From contig NC_079887.1 of the NCBI RefSeq assembly GCF_029227915.1, forward strand, positions 6,200,001 through 6,264,000: a stretch of DNA of 64,000 bases. Reading direction: 5' to 3'. Numbering within the stretch: position 1 is the first letter of the stretch; every line of letters begins with the position of its first letter. The translations under genes were made by a program, and so were the position numbers. The notes beneath the pieces are model-generated. The model had not been told where the DNA came from. It did no database searches and worked only from the letters and a program-made list of their open reading frames with translations. Below, piece by piece: positions 30,243-43,263 of the stretch. The DNA is from Hydractinia symbiolongicarpus. Lineage: Eukaryota; Cnidaria; Hydrozoa; Anthoathecata; Hydractiniidae.

Positions 30243-32531
30243 CAGGCGCGGATCCAGGGTTTGTCAGATAAGTCGCGTGACTAAGTGTAAATTTGACGAA
30301 AAATGTTAGCCAAGCGAATAATGTCGACAATCCAGGTGTTGCAGACGGAGCGCGTTAGAAAATCACATTGTAATTTATTTACGGCGAAAAGCCATGGTTC
30401 ACAGCCCTTTCCATTTCGCATATGGCGATGTTGACGTCAAAGTTGTGACGTCGCTACCATATAGACTGAGAGGGCTGCAAATTATAGCTTACAGATTTTG
30501 AAGGATTCATTTTGACTAATCAGTCACTCAGTTAGTCAAAAATCAAATAGCTATGGCCCGCAACCCTCCCCATCTCACCTAAGGGGCATGTGACGTCAAA
30601 ATCGTGACGTTATTTTCACACTCTATGCGTAGTCCAACAATATGTGGCCCGCATCCGGCGTAGGAAATTTAAGTTCCGTACTGCGTGGTTACTTATAACC
30701 TGTTAGGCTATAGTTTTAACTCCCATCCGTCAGGATTAGTCAAAGACTCACGCCTTTTGGCTTGGATTCTTTCCGTACTATCATAGCTACGGCGGACATG
30801 TTGGCGCGGGTGCTTACTGATTTAAAGTGTGATAATGTTGAATCTGTTCGTAAAATCCAAAAAGAACTTTTAGAAAGTGCTTATTCTCGGACATTTTTGT
30901 TCTCTGGGGATATTTATCCCTTGGTTGGTAAAAGTCTTCATCGGAATTCAGGTATATATACATTCCATCTGAGGCGAGGTGTGAAGATAAAGGAATTATT
31001 GCTTTAAGGTGAGAAGTATGTTTTTTACTCTCCAACACACCTTGCATGTATTTAAGGGTTTTCAGTATATTCGTCACGAAAAGCTAGTTGTGGGAGAGCT
31101 TTTTACAACAGACTATCAAGAACAAATACAAAAAGATTTAGCTAATTAGCTATAGCTAGCCAGCTGGCTAACTGTTTTTGTAATATGAGCTTTGAACAGA
31201 ATTTTCAGCATTGTGGAGGAGTTCTTTCTCAATTAATATTTGTGTTGGTATTAGAAGCAAGAACTTGACATCTGGATAAGTAAGCTTGGTGAAGAAAATA
31301 AACAACTCTTCGAATGGCTATTAGGAAACAAAGTTTGTTGAGTGAAAGGTCATGGTAAAATGTATTATACAGCTCAGCATCGTTGGTATTGGTAGGTGAT
31401 AATTCTCTTGTTGATATTTTGAGAACCTTGACATCCATAGAACTTTTCTTGCATCCTTCTTTTTATTCCAAGCATCCTTGTTTTCAATTGCTTTTAAAAA
31501 CCAAAAGGCAAATATTTTTATATCTGAAAAAAGTTTATTCAGATTTTCCCTTTCCCATATTGTTTGTGATATGACTCTTTCTCCTGAGGAGGCAGTTAAA
31601 GCCGAAGCAATCAACATCTGTACCCCCAGACGTGGTCTCCTTTTCTATCAATACTTGCCTTGTCAACAGTAATAAAGAGAAAAATTAATACGTTTTACCC
31701 ACAGTTCGGCTTTTTCCGGTTTCGAACTCTCTTTACACAGTGTATATTGCCATGCCCATCTATTTTACCTGATGGAGATCAGTTAAAAATTTTATTTTGT
31801 TATGAAGGTATTGGTGTAGACTTCAAGCCTTGTTCCAGGTTGCAACCTTCTTAAGCGAAAGTCGCATTTTCCTATTTCAGCATGCAAAAAAGTAGAAAAT
31901 TGCCCTTCTTAATTCTTCTTAAAGTTCAAACGAAACTTGAGTTTAGCCCTATGAATAAACAAATATATCTAAATAAATACATGGATTGAGGTGTATGTAT
32001 CATATCACGTGTATGTACATTTCATCTTCATTATCCTGATCTTTCCATATTCTTATTGTTTTTGTTATGATTGTGTTTTATTTTGCTGTCCAATGCTGGT
32101 GTGATCACCTAGTCATGCTGATGAAGCCTGATATTGGCAGAAATAGCAAGAGTTTATAAATATTGAAATATATTCACAATTGTCTCACTTTATTGTAGTT
32201 AATCCCTGTTAATTTTAGTGCCTTTATCTATCTTAAATAAGACGTGTAGGACGGAGAGTTGATTCTTATAAAAAATGTTCTTGGAGATTTTCTTATACCT
32301 TACCGTTTCTTTTCGTCAATTTTATTAATAACTAGATAAATCGGTAGACAATTTTCGGCGATTTTTGTACCCGCGAAGCTTAAATTAGTGAAAGATTCTG
32401 ACCCCACCTGGGAGGGGGGGGCTTACAGCGCCCCCAGGACCCCCAGCTGCTAAATTCAAGACTTTGTCCAAATATGGCTGCGCTGCAGCAATATTTTGAC
32501 TAAGTCTAAAAAAAGTCTGGATCCGCCCCTG
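30243..32531 (+). mobile_element. hAT-like DNA transposon with 5-bp target duplication
   Basis: Left end CAGGCGCGGATCCAGGGTTT and right end (reverse complement) CAGGGGCGGATCCAGACTTT form imperfect terminal inverted repeats. Both ends are flanked by AGTTC (30238-30242 and 32532-32536). A GC-rich subterminal segment with CAGCGCCCCCAGGACCCCC near 32427-32448 is of a kind often seen in hAT elements. TGACGTCA-like sites occur near 30432-30452 and 30592-30612. No transposase is recognisable, so it is non-autonomous or decayed. A 5-bp duplication would suit the hAT5-type group. Confidence 0.65.
30762..31007 (+). CDS. Uncertain short ORF inside the hAT-like element
   Basis: An 81-codon frame beginning with a non-ATG codon in the translation given; the first ATG is at residue 13. 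The first 55 residues look protein-like (amphipathic, with DLKCDNVESVRKIQKELLE), the rest less so. It may be a fragment of a transposase or captured exon. No family was recognised. Confidence 0.2.
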   Translation: MDSFRTIIATADMLARVLTDLKCDNVESVRKIQKELLESAYSRTFLFSGDIYPLVGKSLHRNSGIYTFHLRRGVKIKELLL

Positions 32532-32536
32532 AGTTC

Positions 32537-35088
32537 TTCTGTATTGTTATGTTAATTTGTTCTTACTTGCTTGTAATGTTACTTTATTTTTCATTGAAGT
32601 AGTCACCCTTGTCCCCAGGATTTTTTGTCTTTTTGATATGAAACGAGACGACGAAAAATACCCTGACATCGTTGAGTATATATGGCCAGATTACAAGAAA
32701 TACGTTAATTTATGCTATCAAAAAATCGCGACACTTTAGCGGTTTACAATTCATGCTGCAGTAACAAAAAAAACGTACATAGAATTGTTTTGTCTCACGA
32801 GTGAAAAATGCAAGATAAACTATCTTTGTATCTGCAATAAACGTCTTTAAAGGTTGTAAAAGAAGTTTGTGCTGTTCTATGTGCAAGTTACATAATAGTT
32901 TTTTAGTTTTATTGTTTAGCGTTAATTAGTTTAGCAAGTACTACCTGGATAGCACTTTTGTTTGCTGCAAATAGATGGTTCATTGTCTAGATTTCAAATC
33001 CAGTTTATTTTGGTGGCGTTCTGAATCAAGGGAGTAAAGGGCAGAATAATTTGTGGATATATGTAGACAGCTTCACAATATAACAGCCTGCTTTAGATAT
33101 ATTTTTGGGATGGAAACGAATTATATACTTCTCTGTTACAAGATTAATCTTTAGGTGGAGTTATGGGTCATAAATTAATTAGAAATGAAGTTTTTAATAT
33201 AGACCAAAAGCCTTAATTCGTGAATATTCAGTAATTTTGAATTTTTTTATGAGCTAAATGTTTCAGATAGTTCACTAAAGTTTCCGAACATTCTGCTATG
33301 TAAAAGAGCGGAACTATTAAGGGATACTTTAGATAAATTAACTTTTGTGAGAACTTAATTTTGCAACGCTTTTAAATTTTTACGAGAACTATTTTTTTGC
33401 AGAGTCAGCAAGTTTAAAGATCTTTTTAAAATACCTCCTTTAATTGGATATCATTAATTAATTATGAGTCTATGTACTGAAAGGGATACAACTAAAAGTG
33501 CCCAACAAAGTGGGCTATAAAAACTCTTCCCTGTCGAAACCATACTTTTTGCTAAAAACAAAGTTGGAATAAAAAGTTGAAACTTGGCATGATTTGTTTT
33601 TAGGCTAGTTTAAAAAAAATGGGGATACAGAATATTCTTATTATTATCACAGTTCCTGAGTTCCTGTTATAACTGTGTTCTGCGACTGATGAACGATTTT
33701 TGACCGTTATATCAATTTTGAAATTATATAAATCAACAAAAATACAGGTGCGAAAAATATTAAGAGCCATTTTTATGATTGAAATATGTCAGACTCTAAG
33801 TGTTATGTTAGGGTCTAAATAAAAATTTATACCATGTTTGATTGTTGCATCCCAGTTTCATATTTTCAATTTTTTGAACGCACAGATAGATAATAAAAAA
33901 GTCTTCAATACTGTTGTAGGACACCCATAATAGAAAAGTCACCAAATGTTAGCTTTTTTTACCTGCTACTACATAAATACGGTTAAGGTGGTTATGACAT
34001 TCAGAGACACTAAACCCCTCACCTAAATAAATGCATCAACTTTAAGTTAGTGTTGAATAAATTTTTGCAAATAGGGTCCCAAGAAATATACGTATTATTT
34101 GGATTAATTTTTGTGAATCCGCCTTCAAACAAATATTGTAAGTCTTTGAGAGAAATATAATTGAGGAACAAAGAAACAAACTTTGCTAACTAATAGCTAA
34201 ATGTAAGCAAAATACCAAGCTAAAATTGAAAAAACTAGCTGTCCTCAACACCTCTACATTCGTTTTTTGATCACCTACTATGTGCTAAGCATATTAAAAA
34301 CCTTCTTGTTAGCTAGCTACGTACACTTGTTTTTCTTATATCAGTAGCCTATATTTTTATGCTGCTACGTTCTTTCTTAATGTACAACGCGACACCATGA
34401 ACTAGTCAGCGATACTTTATTAAATCTAACAAAGTAAAACCAAACGTTTTAAACTAATTTAATTTGCTCCATAACAAAGTTTTGTTGCATACAAGTAGAA
34501 TCGACCACGGTATAATGCGCCATTTTAATCTTGACCTGAAATGTGCTGACTAAGGAAAAAAGTCGTAATCATTATGCAAAAATGTAACAGCTAATAATAT
34601 TTCAATATCCGATCAACGATACCAGGGTATTATTTGATGTAATCTCTCATATCAGGAAGGCAAAAAACCTTGGCGATAAGGGTGGAAGCTAGTGGAAATT
34701 TTGAATGATCTAAGAGTATCCGTACTCTCCCAGTCCTTTCACTAATAATATTACTTAAATGTGAGAAAGTATTAATAAATATATAAGTCCAAACGGGATT
34801 GTAAACCCACTGTAAACACCCTTTGCGTAAAATTTTGAGTAACTCATGCAAACTTTAGGGCGTTTTCAAAGCACTGTGGATTGGAAAAGAAAAAAAGACG
34901 TCATATTGAAAATATATTGTTTTTCTATATTCTTGAGTATGTGCTATTATCTTGCAAAGAGAGTACACATACTCAAAATCATCATCGTCATAACTCATGC
35001 TTTAAAGTCTGACATTGATCGGATCGGATCCATTCCACAGATACAGATTTATCTAATATTTATACATCAATTGAGCATCGATTATGCT
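32537..35088. other. Intergenic DNA, no gene seen
   Basis: AT-rich and non-coding. Scattered AGCTAGCT words occur around 34190-34330. A reverse-strand open frame at 34630-34851 has no ATG or family match. Confidence 0.5.
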
Positions 35089-36410
35089 CTATTTTAAAAA
35101 ATACGATGCCACAAGTACGCTTGCTGTATCCCAGTTCCAAAAAATCTTCTCTAATAGCATAACGGTAGATTTTATCCCAGCCAAAAATACCAAATTACTG
35201 TATACTATGATAATCAAGCAAGGAGTTCCTACAAGCGCGCATAACCTTCTATAATTTCTTTCACTCATTCTGGATTTTAACTTCATTTTTGATGAAACAA
35301 TTGAAGCCAGCGCTTCGATTGCAACTCCAATCCAATTTAAAACACCCCAACTAATACGTCTTGTACCTCTACCATGTCATTAGGAAATATATGGAAAACA
35401 AAGAAATGATCCGCATAATTGCCTTAGCACACCCTTTTTCGATCCACCCATTGGAAAGTATATGCACTTCTTGAGTATCTGGTACAAACCTTTATCAAAG
35501 TATCGCCACATATCACCGTAGGTTTGTACCATAGTATTGCATCTTGGTGCTTCAAGTGGATTGTGTCCATCAATTTTTGCAAAAATACCCGAAAAACGGT
35601 AGAAAATAACATATTTGAAGCAGAATATGATCTCGTGAATGAAAGTTATTTATGTAGCTTGTATAATATTGATGTTGGCGAATAAACTATCCCTATTAAT
35701 AACATCTAGAAAATAAATATGTCGAAAGAATTGCTCCAACATTAATGTGTATATAAGACATGTAGCCACATCCCGTAGTATAACAAAAAAATTCCATTTC
35801 TTTTTGTTAGCTTTACTTGCAAGATGATAAGAATCCATTGTTATTACCGGCCGGTAAGGAAACACGGGTAAGTATAACATATATTGAAGAAAATCAAATA
35901 GAGTATGCGATTCCTCCTGCTCAATATGCTCAGTACCAAAATTTAAGAAACGAAGGTACATGATATGAAAAGCTACTTCTACTAAATTTTCTAACTGTTG
36001 GTTGACATTAAAGAAACGTAACTGCGCCTGCCGATAATTTGAAGTTTGCATACAGATCATCAACAGTACATACATCCACATTAGGGACCTGCGCTTCAGC
36101 TGTAAAATGACAAAGAGGAAGAACATCTCTGTAATAGCCAGCAATAATCCATTCAAGGATAAAATGTACGTTAGTGATAATAATGATGCTAGTATGTAAT
36201 AGATTTGACTAAATTTCGGGACGTACTTAGTTACAATGTATCCTACACATGAATACAGTGCTAATAACGCAGCCAAAAGTCGACAAACCGTCTCCATAAC
36301 AACCATTCATCATCAGGAATTAATTCCTCAACAGATTGACCTTTGATGTATTGTCGGTTGATCCCGTACGCAAAACTAAAGGCGCAAAAATATAAAAATA
36401 CCCTGACGGC
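35089..36410 (-). pseudogene. HHAT: Hedgehog acyltransferase (HHAT-like, MBOAT) retrocopy
   Basis: Reading 36306-35089 in one frame gives a multi-pass MBOAT protein interrupted by only three stops: TAA at 35650 and a tandem TAA TGA near 35360. Family words include DFLQYMLYLPVFPYRPV, the HHAT-typical PRCNTMVQTYGDMWRYFDKG, IYFPMGGSKKG, and HGRG followed by WGVLNWIGVAIEAL. The TGA falls exactly where the Trp before the catalytic His of the WHG motif is expected. The preceding 100 bp (36410-36290) carry more N-terminal sequence (EELIPDDEWLLWRR) in another frame. There are no introns across about 440 codons, so this is most simply a processed pseudogene. Active HHAT palmitoylates Hedgehog proteins in the ER. 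HHATL or another MBOAT member is less likely. Confidence 0.8.
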
Positions 36411-36986
36411 CTATGTTACGGAAATTTCGATAAAACCAAGTCGTACAAACATCACTTTGCCGGAAAAGCTGTAAAATGAAAGACAACATGAGACGCGGGT
36501 AAATGCAAATAAACTAGCCGTTTCGGCAAGAAGTTCTACTTCGTATTACCAATTTATTACATCCTCTACGGGGGAGTATTTGCTTCAGTTCTCCAATTGT
36601 ACAGAGAAAGAGAGCACGTTATTAATAATTAACTAGCTGAGTTCGCGTGAAAGAATCCAATATCTCTCATTAAACCGACGTAAGGGATACCAAACAAAAA
36701 CATCCAACACAGTAATTTAACTCAGACTTAACCTCGACCCTGGACTCTTTGTCTCTTTTATAACGGGATGAAAAAAAGAGAATAAAGCCCTGGGATCGAG
36801 TTTGCTCATAATCAGCATTATTCTATGTTTATAACCGCTAGAACAAAACGTTTAAAAATTTAAGCATGTGTCCCGAAAATTAAAAATAAATTATGAAATA
36901 AAAATGGAAAATGCCCAAAATAATCAAAGGTGTCTAACAACTGTTACGTAAAAAGTGAAATACGAAGTGAAAAACTACATAATTGC
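36411..36986. other. Intergenic DNA upstream of the HHAT retrocopy
   Basis: No coding segment or repeat recognised. No clear oligo-A tract marks the other end of the retrocopy either. Confidence 0.4.
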
Positions 36987-37370
36987 CAGGGGCGGATCTA
37001 GGGTTAGGCAGCCTAGGCAATTGCCTAGGCAAAAGTCTAATTTTGTGACCTACTAGAGAAAAAAAATTCTATAGATAGAATAATCTATAAAAAAACTAAA
37101 TTATTTATATAAATTTATTTTCGGCATCCGCCGATTTCGACTTCATGACTATGCGGCGTTTTATCGATTTTTTATATTTTACTCAACTAAGCAAACCCGG
37201 GGTGATCTTAGGCAAAGTGTCGATTCGCCTAAAACGTCCGCGGGTTTTAAAGTTCCGAATGAATGAAAGTCCCAGATGGAAGAAAAAACGCCTAAAACGT
37301 CCGCGGGTTTTCTAGTTCCAATGAATGAAATTCTGGAATGTGAAGAAAAAACGCCTAAAATGTTCGTGGG
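36987..37370 (+). repeat. Left end of a CAGGGGCGGAT-type transposon with 63-bp tandem repeat
   Basis: CAGGGGCGGATCTAGGGTTA at 36987 matches the end of the hAT-like element at 30243-32531. Starting at 37227, 37290 and 37353, a 63-bp unit with GCCTAAAACGTCCGCGGGTT repeats about 2.3 times. No matching right end was found, so the element is truncated or its end is diverged. Confidence 0.5.
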
Positions 37371-38767
37371 TATAGTTACATGGACAAATATTTTAGTTTT
37401 AGCTGCTCCTGAATTTTAAGCACTTTTGTGTCAAGAACTATTCTTAAAAGTGGTAAACCACCAGATGTTCTTACAAAACATGTGATTAAAATCTTTTTCT
37501 TATCAAAACAAAAGGTTTTAACTTGACCTCAATCAAATGTATTGTTTGTTTATAAAAGCCCAATGCTAAACGAGATAACTGAGGCAATTTATGTAAACAC
37601 TGTCTTGGCGGTCAAAAGATGTTTTGGTGTGTATGTTAAATTTGGTATAGAGTGTATTACTAGCTACCTACCTGTATGTGTATTAGTTTGAATTTTGTTA
37701 GTCTTTTTGTTTAAGGTCTTAAGGTCACAGGCTTCGCGTCGTCTAATTTCTTACTCTTTTCTGGCTTAATAAACTGCCTTACTGTTGTGGGAATTTCATA
37801 ACATTAAAATTAATGCTTAATACAAATTGGTACAAAACTAAACCAGTAACCTTAATATTAAGCTGTACTTGTATTATGTGCGTAAAACGTAAAAAGTTGC
37901 TTAAATGATGATACTTATTACCAGTATGTCATTCAAAGAAACTATGGAAACGCTAACCCTGTTTCAAATCTAATTTGCTAAACGGACGCATTTTCCATCC
38001 GCATAAAATTAGTAATCGAAGCACAAAACTGTTTGAAGTAACTTTTTTCAGGATCAACTTGAAAAACAGACAACCTTGTTTGCTTCGGTTTTCTTTTTTC
38101 AGTTGATAAACAACTTGTTTTCATAAGATACGGCGCGCATATGGTAAACCGAGGATAAAACTAAATTATTTAAACCGTAACGACTAAGAACGGCGCTCTA
38201 GCATAAATGACAAATGGGCACCCTGTTTTCTCATTTGGCGGCTTACTTATTTTTTTAGTAAAATTAAGCGTGCGGCCACTTCATAGGAAAGTGACCCGTG
38301 AGTTGCGTGTCGTGGACTCACAATTTTACTCACGCAAGGGAATTAATATATAAGATTATTTTCAACTGGCACAGCAAAAGACGAAAAAAATATGAATGTA
38401 GAAGAATGAGTTCAAGCAAACACCGCTTTTTTGAAAACTAGATAAAACATGAAAACAAATAAAAACAACTACTTCTGATTTATTTCGTTTTTTAAAAAGA
38501 ATTTTAGCCTGTTGAAACTCCTTGTAATCAAATACAAATCTAGCCTAAAATTTCAAATCACAAAAAACAACAACAAACGACCGTTGTAGCTTGGTGAAAC
38601 AGGCGAAGCCAAATGAACATAAAATAATAATTTAAAATGATTTATTTGTAAAAAAAATAGGTTTTTGTACCTTTTGTACTGTTCAACAGTGTAGGTCTGT
38701 TATCAACACTTAAATACTAATAATTCACGTATCGTTACACTAGACTGGTACCCTTTCGTGCTTAACT
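37371..38767. other. Intergenic DNA, no gene seen
   Basis: AT-rich and non-coding. Short open frames do not resemble proteins. Confidence 0.5.
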
Positions 38768-38872
38768 AGTCTCGATAATAAAAACGGCGACAAAAAAAAG
38801 AATCCCATTTTAAAGTTCTACCGGCTAAAGCCGTAGAACAAAAAACCCTCATTATCTATCCTTTTCCTGATC
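38768..38872 (-). mobile_element. Possible Helitron-like remnant, minus strand
   Basis: On the minus strand a hairpin GTTCTACGGC / GCCGGTAGAAC (38815-38839) is followed by TATTATCGAGACTAG, which resembles the 3' end of the copies at 16974-27852. The head sequence differs, so this would be another subfamily. Confidence 0.3.
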
Positions 38873-41475
38873 AACTTTTAATTGTGGTAAATATATCTGT
38901 AATTTTAAGAAAATTTTAGTTTGATCTTAACGTGATATCTTAACATTATATAAGCCTTTTAATTTATTTATTTTTGACGCTCACATGACTTAAAAAAACA
39001 ATGGGGGTTTGGCCCGCGGACGTAATTTGATCGTAATTTCAGTGATGTACCAAATTCATCTAAAAAATGGTTAGATACAGAACTGCTAACGTGCGCATTA
39101 TTTCCAAATAGCTTGTCCACAGAAAATTTGATTAAAGCTGTGAAATGTTTGATTAGAGGTGCTGGCTTTGTCGCAGCAGTTTGTATCCACGAACCTTGCA
39201 CACAATAATGCAACTTTGTTTGGCCAAATTTAGAGAAGGATAAAATTAGTTTCGGTTAAACTGTAAATCATAAAAACAGACTAACAAGCACATTAGAAAC
39301 GGAGTAAAAATTATTTAAGCACTTATATTATATTGTTTTTTTCTTTATCCTGACTATTCATTCTGACGAAACAAAGCATGTTTTGTAGAATAGTTCGTAA
39401 CTTCGACTCAATTTAAACTTTTGAATCTCCATATACATGCAAAGAAAATATTGTTTCGGCAGGCCACTTAATTCAACACGTGAGCAATCTTTTAAATATC
39501 AACTGTATTGCACCAAGAAAACTCGTGTTAACAAGGTTTGCACCCACCAAAGAAAGGTGTCGATTCACTATCCATGTTATCATATATAAAATAGATATAC
39601 TTAATAAAGACAGGTGTGGTTCATGCGTAATTAAAAATTTTAAAATAAAATCACTAAATATTTGGAGTGGCCTAGTTGTTTTTTTATTTTTCATTTAGAA
39701 CAACTTAATGTCAGTGTAAAAAACCTAAAGCACTGATTAAATTATGTTTGAACCAAACAACTAGCATTCAATGTAAAGAATAAATAAGGCAGTAAGTTCT
39801 AAGGTGGTTTTCTGTAGGAGATGCTGATTTACCAACGTTACGGCCCATGATGTGAAAATGAATGCGTAAAATTTGTTTCAATTTTTTTAAAAACTAGCAA
39901 AGCAGCGAACAAACAAAATATGAAATAATCAACCTCGTCCCCAGGATCATAAGGCCCCTGAACCGTTATTACGGAGTGGCCAACAAAATGGCCCTGGAAC
40001 AGGCTGCTCACCGGATAAAAAAATGTCAAGATATACAAGGCATTTTTAATATTCCAAAGATAATGAGACGCCTTTAATAGCAAGTTTAGAGATGGCGGGC
40101 AAAAAAAGACACAACATCAAAGAAACTTTTTTGTCGATGAAAGCAAAATTGTCAGAATATTACTGACTTTACTCTGTTGATCAGGCTTAGCTAGACTGTT
40201 TATTATTGGTGAAAAATCTAAAATGTTTTGGAAGCTTGTTACTATTAAAATTTATGAGCTGTAGCTAGCTAGCTGCGCTGTGTACTATATAGGTACCTAC
40301 AATCGTGGACAGAAATATTTAGACTAAGGCACGTTTTTACTCGTTATCCAAACATGGACAAAACAGTCAAACAGTCAATTCTCTGCAGCCGACAGGCTGC
40401 AAAGTCGCTGCTTGTGCACACAAGTAGACCAGGCAGAGAGCGTTGAAAAGTTGCTAGTCACATTCTTTAGCACGCCCGCACACCGAAATAATTCACGTCG
40501 GGGACAACAAAGGCCCCGAAATTCGTGATTAATGGACTTGCTTACGCCAGCATCAATTAGCACATTATAAGAAATTTGTATTTACCAAATAACCTAGTCC
40601 TAAGTCCACTCTGAAAATTTACAAATGAACTTTGACAAGTTCAAAATGTGTGAATCTATTATAGAATGAGCCTACGAAATTATTAACCGAGTATGAAGTA
40701 GGAATTTGTTTTACTTATGATTATTGCAAATGATGATAATGTAGCTAACAATTTCGAGCAGATTGATACTTGAAATAATATATTTTGGTAACCACCATAA
40801 ATTAGACAAAGCAACAAAAAATAAATTCCTGATAGCACGAAAGAGTTTATTAAACTTTGTGTTTTCTGCAGTGGCCCTACTTTCCTTCGTAGCTTAACCC
40901 TATTCATGTTAGGGCGGACAAGAATGACCTACCCGGCGTACTTTTGTTAATAAGCTCACAACCATAAATGGCTAAAAATCCTAGTAGCTTGATTCCAAAA
41001 TTTCGCAGCTGTGCAACACCCCTTTTGAGCTGTAGATATGAAAGGGGGAACATAAATTTATTTTAAAATATTAAGTTCAATAGTAATTTGATTTCAAATA
41101 ATTATTATTTTGTTGCTTTGGCGTTTCCAAAAGCTTTAATTAGTTAAAAGCACGTAAAATGTTGCTTTAATTAGAAAAAAATTATTAATACAGAACAAAA
41201 AATCTTTTAGGAAGGTAAACCAAGGCAAAATTATTGGGGTAGGGTACTTTTGCTTTACCCCGGACTACACTCACAACCTGTAGCCTAGCTTAAATAGCGT
41301 AATGTCGTATATGCTTTTTTATAAGCGAATCAACTGCGCTTTCTTTAGCGAACTTCCGCTAACTTGTGACCCATATGACCCTCATTAAATCCCTTTGTGT
41401 TGTGTGCCCGTTATTTTGTAGCGAAAGTTGGAAAACTGTTTGTTTTTAAGTTCCCCTTACAAAGAAATCCACATT
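38873..41475. other. Intergenic DNA, no clear gene
   Basis: No convincing coding region. CCTCGTCCCCAGGATCATAA at about 39942 matches the end of the MITE at 42725 and probably marks a fragment of a related element. Confidence 0.45.
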
Positions 41476-41509
41476 GCTACTTTAAACCTATTCGGGGGAA
41501 TGCAAACGA

Positions 41510-41734
41510 GTGGAACTTCTTATCCAACATCACGATTTTTTAATATTTTGCGAAAACATCGTATTTTTAAAACTGTCAGGACAACAGTGTGTGTACACGA
41601 CTGAAGAAGCTGTAAAAATAATCGTTTTAAAAAATAAAATAAATTCGAAACAAGATATATATTTTATCCCCATAATACAAAACAACGGAACTTTAAACTT
41701 TTATACTTTTGATGTGAGTGAAGATGTACAATAG
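41510..41734 (+). CDS. Possible small protein or terminal exon
   Basis: A frame of 74 codons that reads like protein (amphipathic, with QQCVYTTEEAVKIIVLKNK) and is followed seven bases after its stop by AATAAA. It opens at a GTG and is open a few codons further, without an in-frame ATG, so it could be a last exon behind an acceptor. No family recognised. Confidence 0.25.
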   Translation: MELLIQHHDFLIFCENIVFLKLSGQQCVYTTEEAVKIIVLKNKINSKQDIYFIPIIQNNGTLNFYTFDVSEDVQ

Positions 41735-41759
41735 CAGACAAATAAATTATTTTTAAATA

Positions 41760-42715
41760 TGAAAATGTCAGTTTGCTTCTCATTGCTTAAACTCTTTTTA
41801 ACTTATACAAAACATTAGGATTATTCGCCATGTTGAATTTAGTAATAAATAAAGTCATGACTACACTTCTTATATACCTGAAAATAAGCATTCCTTTGTG
41901 AACAAAAAACAACAAAGCCATTTTTTTAAGTTCCTATTCCCAAGCCACCAAGGAAGAATAAAAACGCATGTTCGATTTTTATACGTTTGGAATTTAAGAT
42001 CGTTCGATTTTAAACTTTTGTACACAAAGTTCACAAAACAAATTCGAATCATTGCGTATATAAATTGAAACGAAGAAAAGATGGTTTTAGGTGAGCTTAT
42101 TATATATTTTTTGTGCGCTATGGAAATGTTTTTATTTGTTTACTTTTTTATGTTACCATTTTAATAATGGCTTCCCAAGCCGGTTAGTATAGCTCCATAC
42201 AAACCCTGTTTTGATAAGCCGTAAACCAATTGCTGCTTCCTCATCAAAACAAACTTTCGATTTTAATATTGTTCATTATATTTTGCAGTTCCTAGCTTAC
42301 ACAATCCTATTTAGTTTGAGCGAAAATGATGATTATCCTCAATGACGGAGATCTTACTTGAGCTGTTTCGTCTCCCCTTTAATAGAAAAATAAAGTTACC
42401 ACATTTACAGATTGCAATAAGAAAAACCAATCCATTTAAATATTATAATCACAGTTTTGCTTGTGAAAGATAAAGTTGACAAAATCTTTCCTCACAAATA
42501 ATGTAAGAGATTTCAGAATAGCTTGACAAAATTCCTTTCCGCAGAGGAAAACAGTTGACATGCAACAGTAATGATTTAACAACGATCAATAATTGTTGTT
42601 GAAGTCAATAAAAGTTTTTTAATAGTCCTGTAATTATCTTATAGAAACAAAAATAAGAAGCAAACCTGTATTACAAATTCTGTGCAGCAATAATAAGATA
42701 AAATAATATAATAAT
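41760..42715. other. Intergenic DNA, no gene seen
   Basis: AT-rich sequence without coding or repeat structure that I can support. Confidence 0.5.
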
Positions 42716-42724
42716 GGTCCTATG

Positions 42725-42810
42725 CAACTTCGTCCCCAGGACTTGTTAGGCATTTTATATTTGGTTGGCCCAAATATAAAGAGCCTAACAGGTCCTGGGG
42801 ACGAGGTTGT
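42725..42810. mobile_element. 86-bp palindromic MITE with direct repeats
   Basis: Terminal inverted repeats of 27 bp (CAACTTCGTCCCCAGGACTT at the left; the right arm is the reverse complement with two mismatches) enclose about 31 bp. GGTCCTATG stands on both sides (42716-42724 and 42811-42819), a likely 8-9 bp target duplication. The CGTCCCCAGG end is shared with the fragment near 39942. It is non-coding and must have been moved by a transposase elsewhere. Confidence 0.75.
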
Positions 42811-43263
42811 GGTCCTATGGTCATATATATATCAGGTCTTAAAGCAAGAATTTCTAAGCCAGGACACGTTCGTTAATATCGTTAGATTTTAGGACGAATA
42901 GCCTCTGAAAGAATGGTAAATGATTTATTTTATAAAGAAAATGACAAGGAAATAAAATAATTTTTGAAATTATTAGATATATTATTATTGCAATTTTTTC
43001 AATTTTGTTGTTATTGTTTTATAACTGGGATAATTACGATATAAAGAGTGCAAAAAGTTTACTAAATTGTTACCAAGAAGTGCTGACTCTCATGGGCATT
43101 ACAGTTATTTACGTCCATTTACGCTTTACGACATTTTCGAGTTTGCAGTAAGTACATCTCATTAAAGCTTACTTTGCACATAGGCTATGATTATGACAAC
43201 ATAGTTTGAATATCATTTAACGATACACAGAGAAAAAACGACTGCTGTGCATCTTTTTATCCG

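Noticed and set aside
34630-34851. Reverse-strand ORF downstream of the HHAT copy
   Set aside because: It does not continue the HHAT sequence, has no ATG at its start and resembles no family.
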